NCBI GenBank assembly: GCA_947475855.1
Contig: CANJPN010000258.1
Location: 1-8,324 of the forward strand
Origin: Bradyrhizobiaceae bacterium
GTDB lineage: Bacteria; Pseudomonadota; Alphaproteobacteria; Rhizobiales; Hyphomicrobiaceae
Length of the DNA: 8,324 nucleotides
Direction of reading: 5' to 3'
Positions 1 through 6,614 of the stretch are shown here, piece after piece. The translations under genes were made by a program, and so were the position numbers. Numbering within the stretch: the stretch's first letter is position 1; every line of letters begins with the position of its first letter. The notes under the pieces are model-generated. The model searched no databases. It saw only the letters and a program-made list of their open reading frames with translations, and was not told the origin of the DNA.

Positions 1-469
1 ATGCACCTGCACCCGAGGTCGTCACGTTGCCTTCGAATCTTGCGATGGCAATTGCGTTTCGGCCGATGGCGACCACGCCATGAGCGTAGTCGCCGGTCGT
101 GCGCACGCTGCCCGTGGAGTTGACAAGCACATACGGACCTTCGCCGTAACCGTAGATTCCAAATGAATTGGCCCCCGTCGTTGTAATCGTCGACGACGAA
201 AGGATCTCGAACGCATCGGTGTTCAACGAAGTGTAGCTTATGCCCGGCGAATTTATCGCGGTGATGGCGCCAGAGCACTGGATCACGACAACGCCTGCCT
301 GGACCGTGGTCGTATTGCAGGCGGCCGCAGCAGGCATCGTCACCGCTGCCAGAGTTCCCATGAAGGCGACAGAGCCGAGCAGAGCTTCACGAAATTTCGA
401 GAGTAGCGCACGCTGAGAGCGGCCCGCAGTCGCGATTCCGAGCTCGAAAGAGTGAGATTTCGTCGCCAT
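1..469 (-). CDS. Secreted autotransporter-like repetitive surface protein, N-terminal part only
   Basis: The frame is open from an ATG at 469 to the left window edge (156 codons visible), so the C-terminus is missing. Seen: a basic N-region of about 28 residues, a hydrophobic stretch (about residues 29-44, ALLGSVAFMGTLAAV) and an Ala-rich end (PAAAA, 46-50), which together look like a long Sec signal peptide cut near residue 50. The mature part is rich in Thr, Ser, Gly, Ile and Val and shows an exact 27-residue period: residues 94-120, 121-147 and 148 onward each begin with a beta-type I/V-x-T-T-x-G segment and end at Gly120 and Gly147. Such periodicity is known in beta-helical passengers of type V autotransporters and adhesins. 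Two cysteines (51 and 65) may pair. The C-terminal beta-barrel that would prove the class is outside the window. Upstream of the ATG there is only a weak GGGGCGG purine stretch. A filamentous secreted protein of another secretion route is the alternative. Confidence 0.62.
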   Translation of the reverse strand, partial: MATKSHSFELGIATAGRSQRALLSKFREALLGSVAFMGTLAAVTMPAAAACNTTTVQAGVVVIQCSGAITAINSPGISYTSLNTDAFEILSSSTITTTGANSFGIYGYGEGPYVLVNSTGSVRTTGDYAHGVVAIGRNAIAIARFEGNVTTSGAGA

Positions 470-827
470 AGCCGCCCCAATTGTCGAGTAAACGACACAA
501 ATCCGGACGCGCGCGCTCCAAACCTCAAGTCGGCGGAGCAAAGCCAACGATTGGTCGAAGCTAGGGCTTATTGGTGAACGGGCGGTAAACGAAGGGCACG
601 GATGAAAAGCCTTCCAGCTTCATGCCGATGACTGCCGAACGGCGGTCTCACCCTCGGGGAAAAGACTCACCGACCATCGACATCAGATCTCTCGCGCTGT
701 GCCGGTCGAAAGCTTGCCGTTGCGCCAGGCATCAGAACGCAACAGGTCTCCCCATTCCCCCACGGGGAAGCAGCGACAGCAAAGAAGTGACGTTACTGGA
801 ATTCAGAGGTTCCCCTCGATCGCGATG
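470..827. other. Gene-free stretch of 358 bp upstream of the surface-protein gene and downstream of the binding-protein gene
   Basis: Both flanking genes run on the minus strand, so this stretch must hold the promoter of the surface-protein gene and the end of the upstream transcript. The only open frames here are short, lack ribosome binding sites and encode Arg/Ser/Pro-rich low-quality peptides, so I call none of them a gene. A 6-bp hairpin lies at 755-769. On the minus strand a TTGAGG hexamer (near 533-538) lies about 65 bp upstream of the ATG, but no convincing -10 box follows it, so no promoter is claimed. Confidence 0.6.
755..769. repeat. Short perfect hairpin, TTCCCC-CAC-GGGGAA
   Basis: Two 6-bp arms around a 3-base loop, 59 bp past the stop codon of the solute-binding protein gene. 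It could stall or end transcription of that minus-strand unit, but no T-tract follows it in the minus direction, so it is not a classical intrinsic terminator. It may instead stabilise the 3' end of the mRNA. Confidence 0.35.
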
Positions 828-1871
828 TTACGGCGAATCGATGATCTCCTTCGCTTTCTTCTTAACCTGATCGGACGCCCCGAGGATTTCGACCGCCACT
901 GCACGCGCGGCTTCGCCCGATGTCGGGCTGATGTCGATACCGGCCTTCGCTGCGTCAGCCAGAAACACCGGATCTTTCATCGTCGCCTCGAACGCCTTCC
1001 GAAGTGCGGCGACGCGGTCTGCCGGAACACCGGGCGTCGCCACGATCGCGCGTGATATCGCGGTATCGGCCGAAAGGAAGCGCAATACCTCGCGGTCTTG
1101 AGGACTGCGGGCGAGCTCGAACATCAGCGGCACGTCCGGCAACTCCCGATGACGCTCGAGCGCGATCTGCACGAGGTGGTAGATCTTCTTCTCCGCGATC
1201 CAGTGCGGCCGTGTCGCTTTCCATGCCGCCCAAGAGTTCGAGCCGCGACCGCCGACTTCTCCGCGCTCCATCGCGAAGTTGACGTCATTCCCGCCGGGAT
1301 AGCCGGCAATGACCTTGAACTTCGTACCTGTCAGCATGTTCATGGCGCGCGGATAGACCGCCGCCGAAGTGCCCGTCGGCGCACCGACCGTCAGCACCTT
1401 GTTGAACACGTCCGTGATGTGCGTCACGCCCGTCGTGTGCCAGGCGGTGATCAGGTTGGGACTAGACGTCGTATTGCCGATCCACACGAACGCGAGCACG
1501 TCGAACTCGGTGCCTTGGCCGCCGACCGCCTGATGAACCGGCATGTTCTGCAACAGTGCGTGCAGTACGGTTCCGTCGCGCGGAGCGACCGTCGCGATGA
1601 AGTTCGCCCCGGTCACGCCGGCCCCTCCGGGCATATTGCGCGGAACGATGTTCGGCTCTCCGGGAATATGGCGGCCCATGTGCCGCGAAACCAGCCGCGC
1701 GCGATTGTCGTAGTCCCCCCCCGAGGTGGACGGGATCACCATTTGTAGCTGCTTGCCGCGATAGAAATCGGAGACCGGATCGGCGAATGCAACGACAGGC
1801 GCCGCCGCGACGATCAAACCGAAGATCGACATAACGCGAGCAAACGTAACGGCCCGCTGCGTATGCGCCAT
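828..1871 (-). CDS. Periplasmic TctC/Bug-family solute-binding protein (tripartite tricarboxylate transporter type)
   Basis: Predicted 347 residues, the usual size for this family. Family role: it binds a carboxylate in the periplasm and delivers it to a TctA/TctB permease. Seen: a Sec signal peptide (residues 1-30, hydrophobic core about 13-29, cut after AFA before DPVSDFYRGK), then the family's opening F-Y-R-G-K-x-L-x-M-V-I-P, the ligand-loop segment S-G-G-D-Y-D-N-R-A-R, and the stretch HIPGEPNIVPRNMPGGAGV with A-P-R-D-G-T a little further on. The frame can be extended upstream to 1958, but the ATG at 1871 is chosen because it is preceded by a strong GGGGAGGAG and begins the signal peptide. 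It follows the small membrane-protein gene by 83 bp on the same strand, so the two are probably co-transcribed. No TctA or TctB gene is visible; lone binding proteins of this type are common in Bordetella, Bradyrhizobium and relatives. The ligand is unknown; an aromatic or dicarboxylic acid fits the neighbours. A G8 run (minus strand) occurs inside the ligand-loop codons, with the frame intact. Confidence 0.92.
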   Translation of the reverse strand: MAHTQRAVTFARVMSIFGLIVAAAPVVAFADPVSDFYRGKQLQMVIPSTSGGDYDNRARLVSRHMGRHIPGEPNIVPRNMPGGAGVTGANFIATVAPRDGTVLHALLQNMPVHQAVGGQGTEFDVLAFVWIGNTTSSPNLITAWHTTGVTHITDVFNKVLTVGAPTGTSAAVYPRAMNMLTGTKFKVIAGYPGGNDVNFAMERGEVGGRGSNSWAAWKATRPHWIAEKKIYHLVQIALERHRELPDVPLMFELARSPQDREVLRFLSADTAISRAIVATPGVPADRVAALRKAFEATMKDPVFLADAAKAGIDISPTSGEAARAVAVEILGASDQVKKKAKEIIDSP

Positions 1872-1877
1872 TCGAGG

Positions 1878-1886
1878 CTCCTCCCC
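1878..1886 (-). promoter_or_regulatory. Ribosome binding site that sets the start of the solute-binding protein
   Basis: The minus strand reads GGGGAGGAG six bases before the ATG at 1871. No comparable site precedes the longer start at 1958, which would also place 29 hydrophilic residues before the signal peptide. Confidence 0.8.
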
Positions 1887-1954
1887 GGCAGTTGTATTCG
1901 AGCTCGAGTGATCGGCCCGTACAGCCGCAGTAAGCGCAAACTCGGAACCACTGG

Positions 1955-2332
1955 TCAAGCCAACCAGCGATAGGCCGCGTGCGCTAGCAGCAAAAGCCCC
2001 GCAATCATGACGATGCCAGCCACGAAATTGACCGCGGACGCGATGGCGAAGAGCACGCCATGTTTCGCGAACGCGCGGGTATGTCCGATACGGCCCGCAT
2101 CGGCTTTGAATGCATCGGCCTTCTCCGAAAACTGGCGGCGGAGCTCGCCGTCCCCATCGATGACGTCCTGGATTGGCGCCCTCCTCGCGTCCCTCCAGCC
2201 CCGACGGAAGATGAAGCGCCAGACCGCGTCAGTCAGCCAACTCTTGACGTCGTAGCGCGAGGCCCAGCGGCCCATCCCCAATCCGATTGCCAGCAAGAAA
2301 AGGCCAACGCCGGTTTCGAACCCAACGGTCAT
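1955..2332 (-). CDS. Small membrane protein of unknown function with two transmembrane segments
   Basis: 125 residues from the ATG at 2332, chosen for the AGGGAGGT five bases upstream; the frame could run back to 2404, but without a site. Seen: an N-terminal hydrophobic segment (about residues 9-24, VGLFLLAIGLGMGRWA), a basic Arg/Trp-rich stretch (about 36-51), a charged soluble middle (about 52-90), and a long C-terminal hydrophobic segment (about 92-118, ending AHAAYRWLA). This predicts two membrane passes enclosing a roughly 65-residue loop; by the positive-inside rule the Arg-rich loop would be cytoplasmic. I do not recognise the family. It sits just ahead of the TctC-type gene, where a TctB permease subunit might be expected, but TctB proteins usually have about four helices, and the length, loop and sequence do not match. 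Its role may be unrelated to transport. Confidence 0.72.
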   Translation of the reverse strand: MTVGFETGVGLFLLAIGLGMGRWASRYDVKSWLTDAVWRFIFRRGWRDARRAPIQDVIDGDGELRRQFSEKADAFKADAGRIGHTRAFAKHGVLFAIASAVNFVAGIVMIAGLLLLAHAAYRWLA

Positions 2333-2337
2333 GGACC

Positions 2338-2345
2338 ACCTCCCT
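2338..2345 (-). promoter_or_regulatory. Ribosome binding site that sets the start of the small membrane protein
   Basis: The minus strand reads AGGGAGGT, five bases before the ATG at 2332. It supports the 125-residue form over the 149-residue extension. Confidence 0.75.
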
Positions 2346-2446
2346 ATTCCATCACGATACCCGATTTCGACAAACCTCGGCGGCCGCGCAATGGCAGCTT
2401 TCAATCCAGGATGTATCGCCGGGAACAGCGATCAAATCAGCGATGG

Positions 2447-2460
2447 TCGAGTGTACTCGA
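2447..2460. repeat. 14-bp palindrome TCGAGT-GT-ACTCGA in the divergent region
   Basis: Perfect 6-bp arms around a GT centre, 47 bp before the start of the acidic protein. It could be an operator for a dimeric regulator or a short hairpin in the leader. A single short palindrome can arise by chance, so its function is only suggested by its position. Confidence 0.4.
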
Positions 2461-2494
2461 GTGAAACTGAAAGCAAAGCGCGGCGGACGCAATC

Positions 2495-2500
2495 AAGGAG
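2495..2500 (+). promoter_or_regulatory. Ribosome binding site that sets the start of the acidic protein
   Basis: AAGGAG lies seven bases before the ATG at 2508. It decides against the upstream in-frame ATG at 2331, which has no site and overlaps the start of the opposite gene. Confidence 0.8.
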
Positions 2501-2507
2501 TGAACCA

Positions 2508-2882
2508 ATGCCAGAAGCTATTGGATCGACGGAAAACAAGATCAGCGCCGGCACCAGCGATGTTGAAATGCTCGATGTGAACGATGCGATCGAATTGAAA
2601 GACGGAGGATTGATTTCCATTTCTAACGCGCAACCGGGCGGCTTAATGGAAAGCTTGGCCATCGGAACGGGTTTCGATATCGCCATGATCCAGCAGGATC
2701 TGCTCCCTCGAGAGGCCGGCATCGACCCGTTGGCCTCGCCCGCGGACCCGGATGCCTCTCTGCCCGATGAAGCTGCCGGCTCGGCCGACATCATCGATCT
2801 CGCGATGAACGATTCCTACGTCGCCTTCACCGCAATTCCCAACGACATCGACCCTGCCGCGTTCGATCATCATCAATATTGA
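2508..2882 (+). CDS. Acidic orphan protein of unknown function (124 residues)
   Basis: Monocistronic, with a good AAGGAG site. I do not recognise it. The protein is strongly acidic (23 Asp/Glu against 3 Lys/Arg), has no Cys or Trp, and has no signal peptide or membrane segment. The first third is polar; residues about 33-67 alternate hydrophobic and Gly residues (GGLISISNAQPGGLMESLAI); a Pro/Asp-rich linker follows (about 73-90, with the repeated motif DP); the C-terminal part holds Asp-rich stretches with Ile, Ala and Phe (ADIIDLAMND, NDIDPAAFD) and ends HHQY. Codon choice is visibly less GC-rich at third positions than in the neighbouring enzyme genes, which could mean transfer or weak expression. 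An uncleaved acidic C-terminal region is also seen in type I secretion substrates, but no RTX repeat is present, so this is only a possibility. It is flanked by divergent and convergent genes and belongs to neither operon. Confidence 0.7.
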   Translation: MPEAIGSTENKISAGTSDVEMLDVNDAIELKDGGLISISNAQPGGLMESLAIGTGFDIAMIQQDLLPREAGIDPLASPADPDASLPDEAAGSADIIDLAMNDSYVAFTAIPNDIDPAAFDHHQY

Positions 2883-2901
2883 TCGCCTCCCCAGGCAAAG
2901 A

Positions 2902-2944
2902 AGGCAGACCCCAAAGGATCTGCCTCGTTTCGCGCGAAAAAAAA
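2902..2944. terminator. Hairpin between convergent genes, probable bidirectional terminator
   Basis: Arms AGGCAGA (2902-2908) and TCTGCCT (2919-2925) enclose a 10-base loop. In the plus direction the stem is followed by CGTTTCG, and in the minus direction by TCTTTG, so the T-tract is weak both ways. Beside it lie the palindrome TTTCGCGCGAAA (2928-2939) and an A8 run (2937-2944), which reads as T8 just after the stop codon of the minus-strand dehydrogenase gene. The 73-bp gap between two convergent stop codons is where a shared terminator is expected. Confidence 0.6.
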
Positions 2945-2955
2945 GCAGGCCCGCC

Positions 2956-5250
2956 TTACGCCTTCCCTTTCTTTTCCTTCAACAACTTGAGCAACCGCGG
3001 CGGCGACATCGGCAGAGAGCGCGGCCGAATGCCGATGCAATTGCCGATCGCGTTAGCGATCGCTGCCATTGTCGGCACGACAGGCACTTCGCCTACGCCG
3101 CGAAGACCGTAGGGATGCTTGGGATTCGGCACTTCGACGATGATCGTGTCGATGTTCGGTACGTCCGAAGCAACCGGCATCCGGTAGTCGAGGAAACCCG
3201 GGTTCTGCATCTTGCCGTCGGTGCCGAAGATGTACTCTTCGTTCAAGGCCCAGCCGATGCCTTGCACGGCACCGCCCTGGAACTGCCCTTCCACCTGGAG
3301 CGGATGGATCGCCTTGCCTGCGTCCTCGACCACCGTGTAGCGAACGATCTCGGTGAAACCGGTCTCCTCGTCGACCTTGACGTCGACGATGTGGCAGCCG
3401 AAGCCCGGTCCCGCGCCTGTCACGTTCATGTCGGAACGCGCCGCGATCGCGCCTTCCGTGTTGGTGGTCTGCTTGGCGATGTCGGCGATCGACAGCGGTT
3501 TGAACTCGCCGACGTTCGTGCTGGCCGGCCGGAACATGCCGTCCTCGAACATCACGCCCTCCTCCGGCACCTTCCAGATCCGAGCCGCCCGCCCGGCCAT
3601 TTCCTTGATCACTTTGCGCGAGCAATCGACCAGCACAACGCCCTGGCTGAACGTCGTGCGGCTGCCGGCCGTGACACGATTGAAGCCGAGCTGATGGGTG
3701 TCCGCGAGTACCGCACGCACCTTGTCGACGGGAATGCCGAGCTCTTCGGCAACCATCATCGAGATCGAGATGCGCGATCCCGCGACATCGGCCGTGCCGA
3801 GCGTGATCGTAACCGATCCGTCCGGCGCGACCTGCAGCGACGACGATGTCTCGCCGCCGCGGTTGAACCAGAAGCCTGTCGAGATACCGCGACCGCATCC
3901 CTTGGGCACCGGCGACTTGTAGTGCTCGCAGTTCTTCGCAGCCTCTAGGGTCTCGATGAAACCGATTTTGCCGAACTTCTCGGCGTAGATCGTGGTGGCG
4001 CCGTCCGCCATCGCGTTCTTCAACCGGAACTCGATCTGGTCCATCCCGATCTTGGTCGCGAGTTCGCTCATCACGTCTTCGACGCCGAACACTACCTGCG
4101 GCACGCAGGGCGCCCGGAACGAAGCGACCTTCGGACGGTTGGAGACGACTTCATAAGAAACCGTCTTCACGTTCGGAAGGTCGTAGCGCGTGAACATTGC
4201 CTGCGGTGCGTTGGTGAAAGCCGAGCCCGAGTAGGGACCGGTCTGGAACACCAGCTCCGCTTCTGCTGCCGTGATCGTTCCATCCTTGCGGCAGCCGATC
4301 TTGATCCGCGACTGCGTGCCAGAAACCGGCCCCGTGCCCCTGAACACTTCGGAGCGCGTGAACGTGATCTTCACCGGGCGCCGCGCCTTGCGGGCGAGCT
4401 GGATGGCGATCGGCTCGGCATAGAACGCCGTCTTTCCACCGAACCCGCCGCCGAGCTCCGACTGCTGGACCTTGATTTTCGAGCTGTCCATCTTGAGAAT
4501 TTCGGACAGCCGGTCACGGTAGACGAACGGCGCCTGCGTACAGCACCACAGCTCCACTTCGCCTTCCTCGGACGCTGTCGCGACGCACGATTGGGGCTCG
4601 ATATAGCCCTGATGCATCGGCTTGGTATCGTAGACGTGCTCGACCACGAACTCAGCCTCGGCAAAGCCCTTGGCCACGTCACCGACGCCGAGCTCGTAGC
4701 GCTCGACGACATTGCTCGCCTTGTCTGCCCAGACTTTGGCATCGCCCGGCTTCGCCCCCTTCGTCCGCATGTAGGCGTGCAGGACCGGCGCATCGGGCTT
4801 CATCGCCTCGACCGGGTCGATCACGTGCGGCAGCACCTCGTATTCGACCTTGATGAGCTTCAACGCCCGCTTGGCGATACTCTCCGACGTCGCAGCCACC
4901 GCCGCGACAGGGTGGCCCTCGTGGTAGACCTTCTCCCGCGCGATCACCATGCGGGTCATATCGCCGTAGGGCGTGCCTTCCTTGATCTCCGGGAAATCGG
5001 CCCGCGTGACGACGGCCTTGACGCCAGAGAGCTTCTCGGCCGCCGACGTGTCGATCGACTTGATGACGGCATGCGCATGCGGACTGCGCAGCACCTTGCC
5101 GACAAGCATGCCCGGCAGCACGATGTCGGAAGAAAACTTCGCCGCCCCCGTCACCTTGTCCCAACCGTCGTGCTTGATCGGGTTCGTACCGACGATCTTG
5201 AGCTTACGGTCCGCGGAAAACCCGCTGTTGTCCAGAATATCGTGAGCCAT
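2956..5250 (-). CDS. Xanthine dehydrogenase-family molybdenum hydroxylase, large molybdopterin-binding subunit
   Basis: 764 residues, a normal length. This subunit carries the molybdenum cofactor and the active site, where water-derived oxygen is added to a carbon centre (or, in a few members, a ring is reduced). Seen: the N-terminal aldehyde oxidase/xanthine dehydrogenase a/b hammerhead (about residues 28-140, with the family marker LRSPHAHA at 54-61), the cofactor loop GGGFGGK (267-273), the substrate-side Arg in SFRAP (Arg379), AGSRTTF (528-534), VEGQFQGGAVQGIG (653-666), and the catalytic glutamate in RGVGEVP (Glu721). No signal peptide is present, so it is cytoplasmic. The ATG at 5250 is chosen over a 25-residue extension because it lies 2 bases after the stop of the small-subunit gene, indicating translational coupling; GAGGGG inside the end of that gene can serve as ribosome site. 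The CO dehydrogenase loop AYRCSFR or AYRGAGR is absent. Substrate unknown; a CoA-thioester or N-heterocyclic acid is plausible from the context. Confidence 0.96.
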   Translation of the reverse strand: MAHDILDNSGFSADRKLKIVGTNPIKHDGWDKVTGAAKFSSDIVLPGMLVGKVLRSPHAHAVIKSIDTSAAEKLSGVKAVVTRADFPEIKEGTPYGDMTRMVIAREKVYHEGHPVAAVAATSESIAKRALKLIKVEYEVLPHVIDPVEAMKPDAPVLHAYMRTKGAKPGDAKVWADKASNVVERYELGVGDVAKGFAEAEFVVEHVYDTKPMHQGYIEPQSCVATASEEGEVELWCCTQAPFVYRDRLSEILKMDSSKIKVQQSELGGGFGGKTAFYAEPIAIQLARKARRPVKITFTRSEVFRGTGPVSGTQSRIKIGCRKDGTITAAEAELVFQTGPYSGSAFTNAPQAMFTRYDLPNVKTVSYEVVSNRPKVASFRAPCVPQVVFGVEDVMSELATKIGMDQIEFRLKNAMADGATTIYAEKFGKIGFIETLEAAKNCEHYKSPVPKGCGRGISTGFWFNRGGETSSSLQVAPDGSVTITLGTADVAGSRISISMMVAEELGIPVDKVRAVLADTHQLGFNRVTAGSRTTFSQGVVLVDCSRKVIKEMAGRAARIWKVPEEGVMFEDGMFRPASTNVGEFKPLSIADIAKQTTNTEGAIAARSDMNVTGAGPGFGCHIVDVKVDEETGFTEIVRYTVVEDAGKAIHPLQVEGQFQGGAVQGIGWALNEEYIFGTDGKMQNPGFLDYRMPVASDVPNIDTIIVEVPNPKHPYGLRGVGEVPVVPTMAAIANAIGNCIGIRPRSLPMSPPRLLKLLKEKKGKA

Positions 5251-5252
5251 CT

Positions 5253-5729
5253 TCAGGCACCCCTCATCTCTTTGGCGGCAACGAGAACGGACTTGATCAG
5301 CTTGTCGTAGCCGGTGCAGCGGCAAAGATTACCGGCCAGCCAGAACCGCGTCTCTGTCTCCGTCGGATCGGGATTGCGTTCGAGCAGCGCCTTGGCCGCC
5401 ATCAGCACGCCCGGCGTGCAGATGCCGCATTGCAGACCATTGTGCTCGAGGATCGCCTTCTGCAGCGGATGCAGTTTTTCTCCCTTCGCCATCCCTTCGA
5501 TGGTCTCGACCTTGGCCCCGTTGGCCTCGACGCCGAGCATCAGGCAGGCGCACTGCAACGTGCCGTCGACGATCACGGAGCAGGCGCCGCAGTCTCCCGT
5601 GGCGCAGCCCTCTTTCGTCCCCGTCAGCATCAGAGTGTCGCGCAGCGTGTCGAGCAGCGTCTGCTGCGGCTCGACCAGCGCGTCGTAGTCGTCGCCATTC
5701 ACAGACAGCGTGATGTGGTGCTTCTTCAT
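5253..5729 (-). CDS. Molybdenum hydroxylase small subunit with two [2Fe-2S] clusters
   Basis: 158 residues, typical. It passes electrons from the molybdenum site to the FAD subunit. Seen: a plant-ferredoxin-type N-domain with Cys42, Cys47, Cys50 and Cys62 (C-x4-C-x2-C-x11-C), then the helical C-domain with Cys101, Cys104, Cys136 and Cys138 (C-x2-C-x31-C-x1-C). Gln100 precedes the second motif, as in relatives where it contacts the molybdopterin. All eight ligands are present. An extra Cys60 (LQCAC) lies two residues before Cys62, where relatives usually have Ser or another small residue; it is probably not a ligand. The gene starts 12 bp after the stop of the FAD-subunit gene (TAAGG lies about ten bases before the ATG) and ends 2 bp before the large-subunit start, so the three are clearly one operon. 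Confidence 0.96.
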   Translation of the reverse strand: MKKHHITLSVNGDDYDALVEPQQTLLDTLRDTLMLTGTKEGCATGDCGACSVIVDGTLQCACLMLGVEANGAKVETIEGMAKGEKLHPLQKAILEHNGLQCGICTPGVLMAAKALLERNPDPTETETRFWLAGNLCRCTGYDKLIKSVLVAAKEMRGA

Positions 5730-5741
5730 ATGTGATGCGCC

Positions 5742-6614
5742 TTACTTGTTTGCCAACGCCCGCTCGAGCGCGGCCTTCGCCACACGCTTGGCGAGCACGC
5801 CCGTCACCTCGATGCGGAACTCCTTGGTCCCGCGCTTGTCGTCGATCGGCTTGCATGCAGCCCGCGCGGCAGCAACCATCTTCTCGATCGCAGCGTCGTC
5901 GACCTTGGTGCCGACCAGTGCAGCCCCCGCGTCCTTCACCAGCAATGCCGTCGGTGCAACCGCGCCGATTGCAACCCGCGCCGCGGTGCACACACCCTTG
6001 TCGTCCAGCGATAGGTTGATTGCGACCCCGGTCACCGCGATGTCCATCTCGGTGCGCGGCGTGAACCGCTGGTAGGCATCACCCGAACGCTTCGGCCGTG
6101 CCGGAAAGAAGAACGAAGTGACGATCTCGTCCTTGGCGAGCGACGTCTTTCCGGGCGCCGTCGGGATCTGCTCGACCGGAACCTCGCGGACACCCTTGGG
6201 TCCGACCACGCGAGCGATCGCACCTGCCGTGAACATCGGCGGTACGCTGTCGGCGCCGGGCGATGCGTTGCACAGATTGCCGCCCATGGACGCCCGGCCC
6301 TTGACCTGGATCGAGCCGATCAGCTTCACACCCTCGATCACCCCAGGCCAGGTCCGCGCGAATTCCTTGTGATCGCAGATCTGCATGCCAGTGGCGGCCG
6401 CGCCGACGCGGAACCCGCCGTTCTCCGCCGAGATGCCGCGCACCTCCGGGATCTTCTTGATGTCGACGATCAGCTCCGGCTCGATCAACTCGGTTTCCAT
6501 CTGGACGATCACGTCCGTACCGCCGGCCAGCACCCGCGCCATGCCCTTGGCCCCGGCAAGCAGCGCAACCGCTGCGCTGACGCTCTCCGGCGCCTCGTAT
6601 CTGAGTTCGCTCAT
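5742..6614 (-). CDS. Molybdenum hydroxylase medium subunit, FAD-binding
   Basis: 290 residues, typical of the CoxM-type FAD subunit. It binds FAD and hands electrons to the external acceptor. Seen: the FAD pyrophosphate loops LAGGTD (29-34) and MGGNLCNASPGADSVPP (110-126), then the C-terminal CO dehydrogenase flavoprotein domain with YQRFTPRTEMDIAV (181-194). Cysteines are scattered; the Cys-rich insertion of about 40 residues that carries a [4Fe-4S] cluster in 4-hydroxybenzoyl-CoA reductase is absent, which argues against that reductive enzyme. It is the first gene of the operon; the ATG at 6614 has AGAGGAAA four bases upstream, and the order medium-small-large is that of cox-type clusters. 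Regulation must come from the region 6615-6907. Confidence 0.95.
   Translation of the reverse strand: MSELRYEAPESVSAAVALLAGAKGMARVLAGGTDVIVQMETELIEPELIVDIKKIPEVRGISAENGGFRVGAAATGMQICDHKEFARTWPGVIEGVKLIGSIQVKGRASMGGNLCNASPGADSVPPMFTAGAIARVVGPKGVREVPVEQIPTAPGKTSLAKDEIVTSFFFPARPKRSGDAYQRFTPRTEMDIAVTGVAINLSLDDKGVCTAARVAIGAVAPTALLVKDAGAALVGTKVDDAAIEKMVAAARAACKPIDDKRGTKEFRIEVTGVLAKRVAKAALERALANK

Larger units (their letters stand above)
2333..2507. promoter_or_regulatory. Divergent intergenic region between the small membrane protein and the acidic protein
   Basis: 175 bp that must hold the leftward promoter for the membrane-protein/binding-protein unit and the rightward promoter for the acidic protein. 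No convincing -35/-10 pair was found by eye. The clearest structure is a 14-bp palindrome at 2447-2460. Confidence 0.5.

Noticed and set aside
317..322. Lipoprotein signal at AAAAC of the surface protein
   Set aside because: The residues before the cysteine lack the Leu of a normal lipobox, and the preceding segment fits an ordinary signal peptidase I site.
622..870. Open frame of 82 residues on the plus strand in the gene-free stretch
   Set aside because: No ribosome binding site, overlaps the end of the binding-protein gene, and the Arg/Ser/Pro-rich composition is typical of a random frame in GC-rich DNA.
2331..2507. Upstream extension of the acidic protein to an ATG at 2331
   Set aside because: It overlaps the start and ribosome site of the opposite gene, has no ribosome site itself, and the composition changes to a basic, random-looking stretch.
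3053..3948. Long frames on both strands within the molybdopterin subunit gene
   Set aside because: They are Arg-, His- and Asp-rich shadows of the large-subunit gene, which has every family motif.
2956..6614. Aerobic CO dehydrogenase (coxMSL), suggested by the medium-small-large gene order
   Set aside because: The active-site loop of form I (AYRCSFR) or form II (AYRGAGR) is absent; the equivalent segment reads VASFRAPC.
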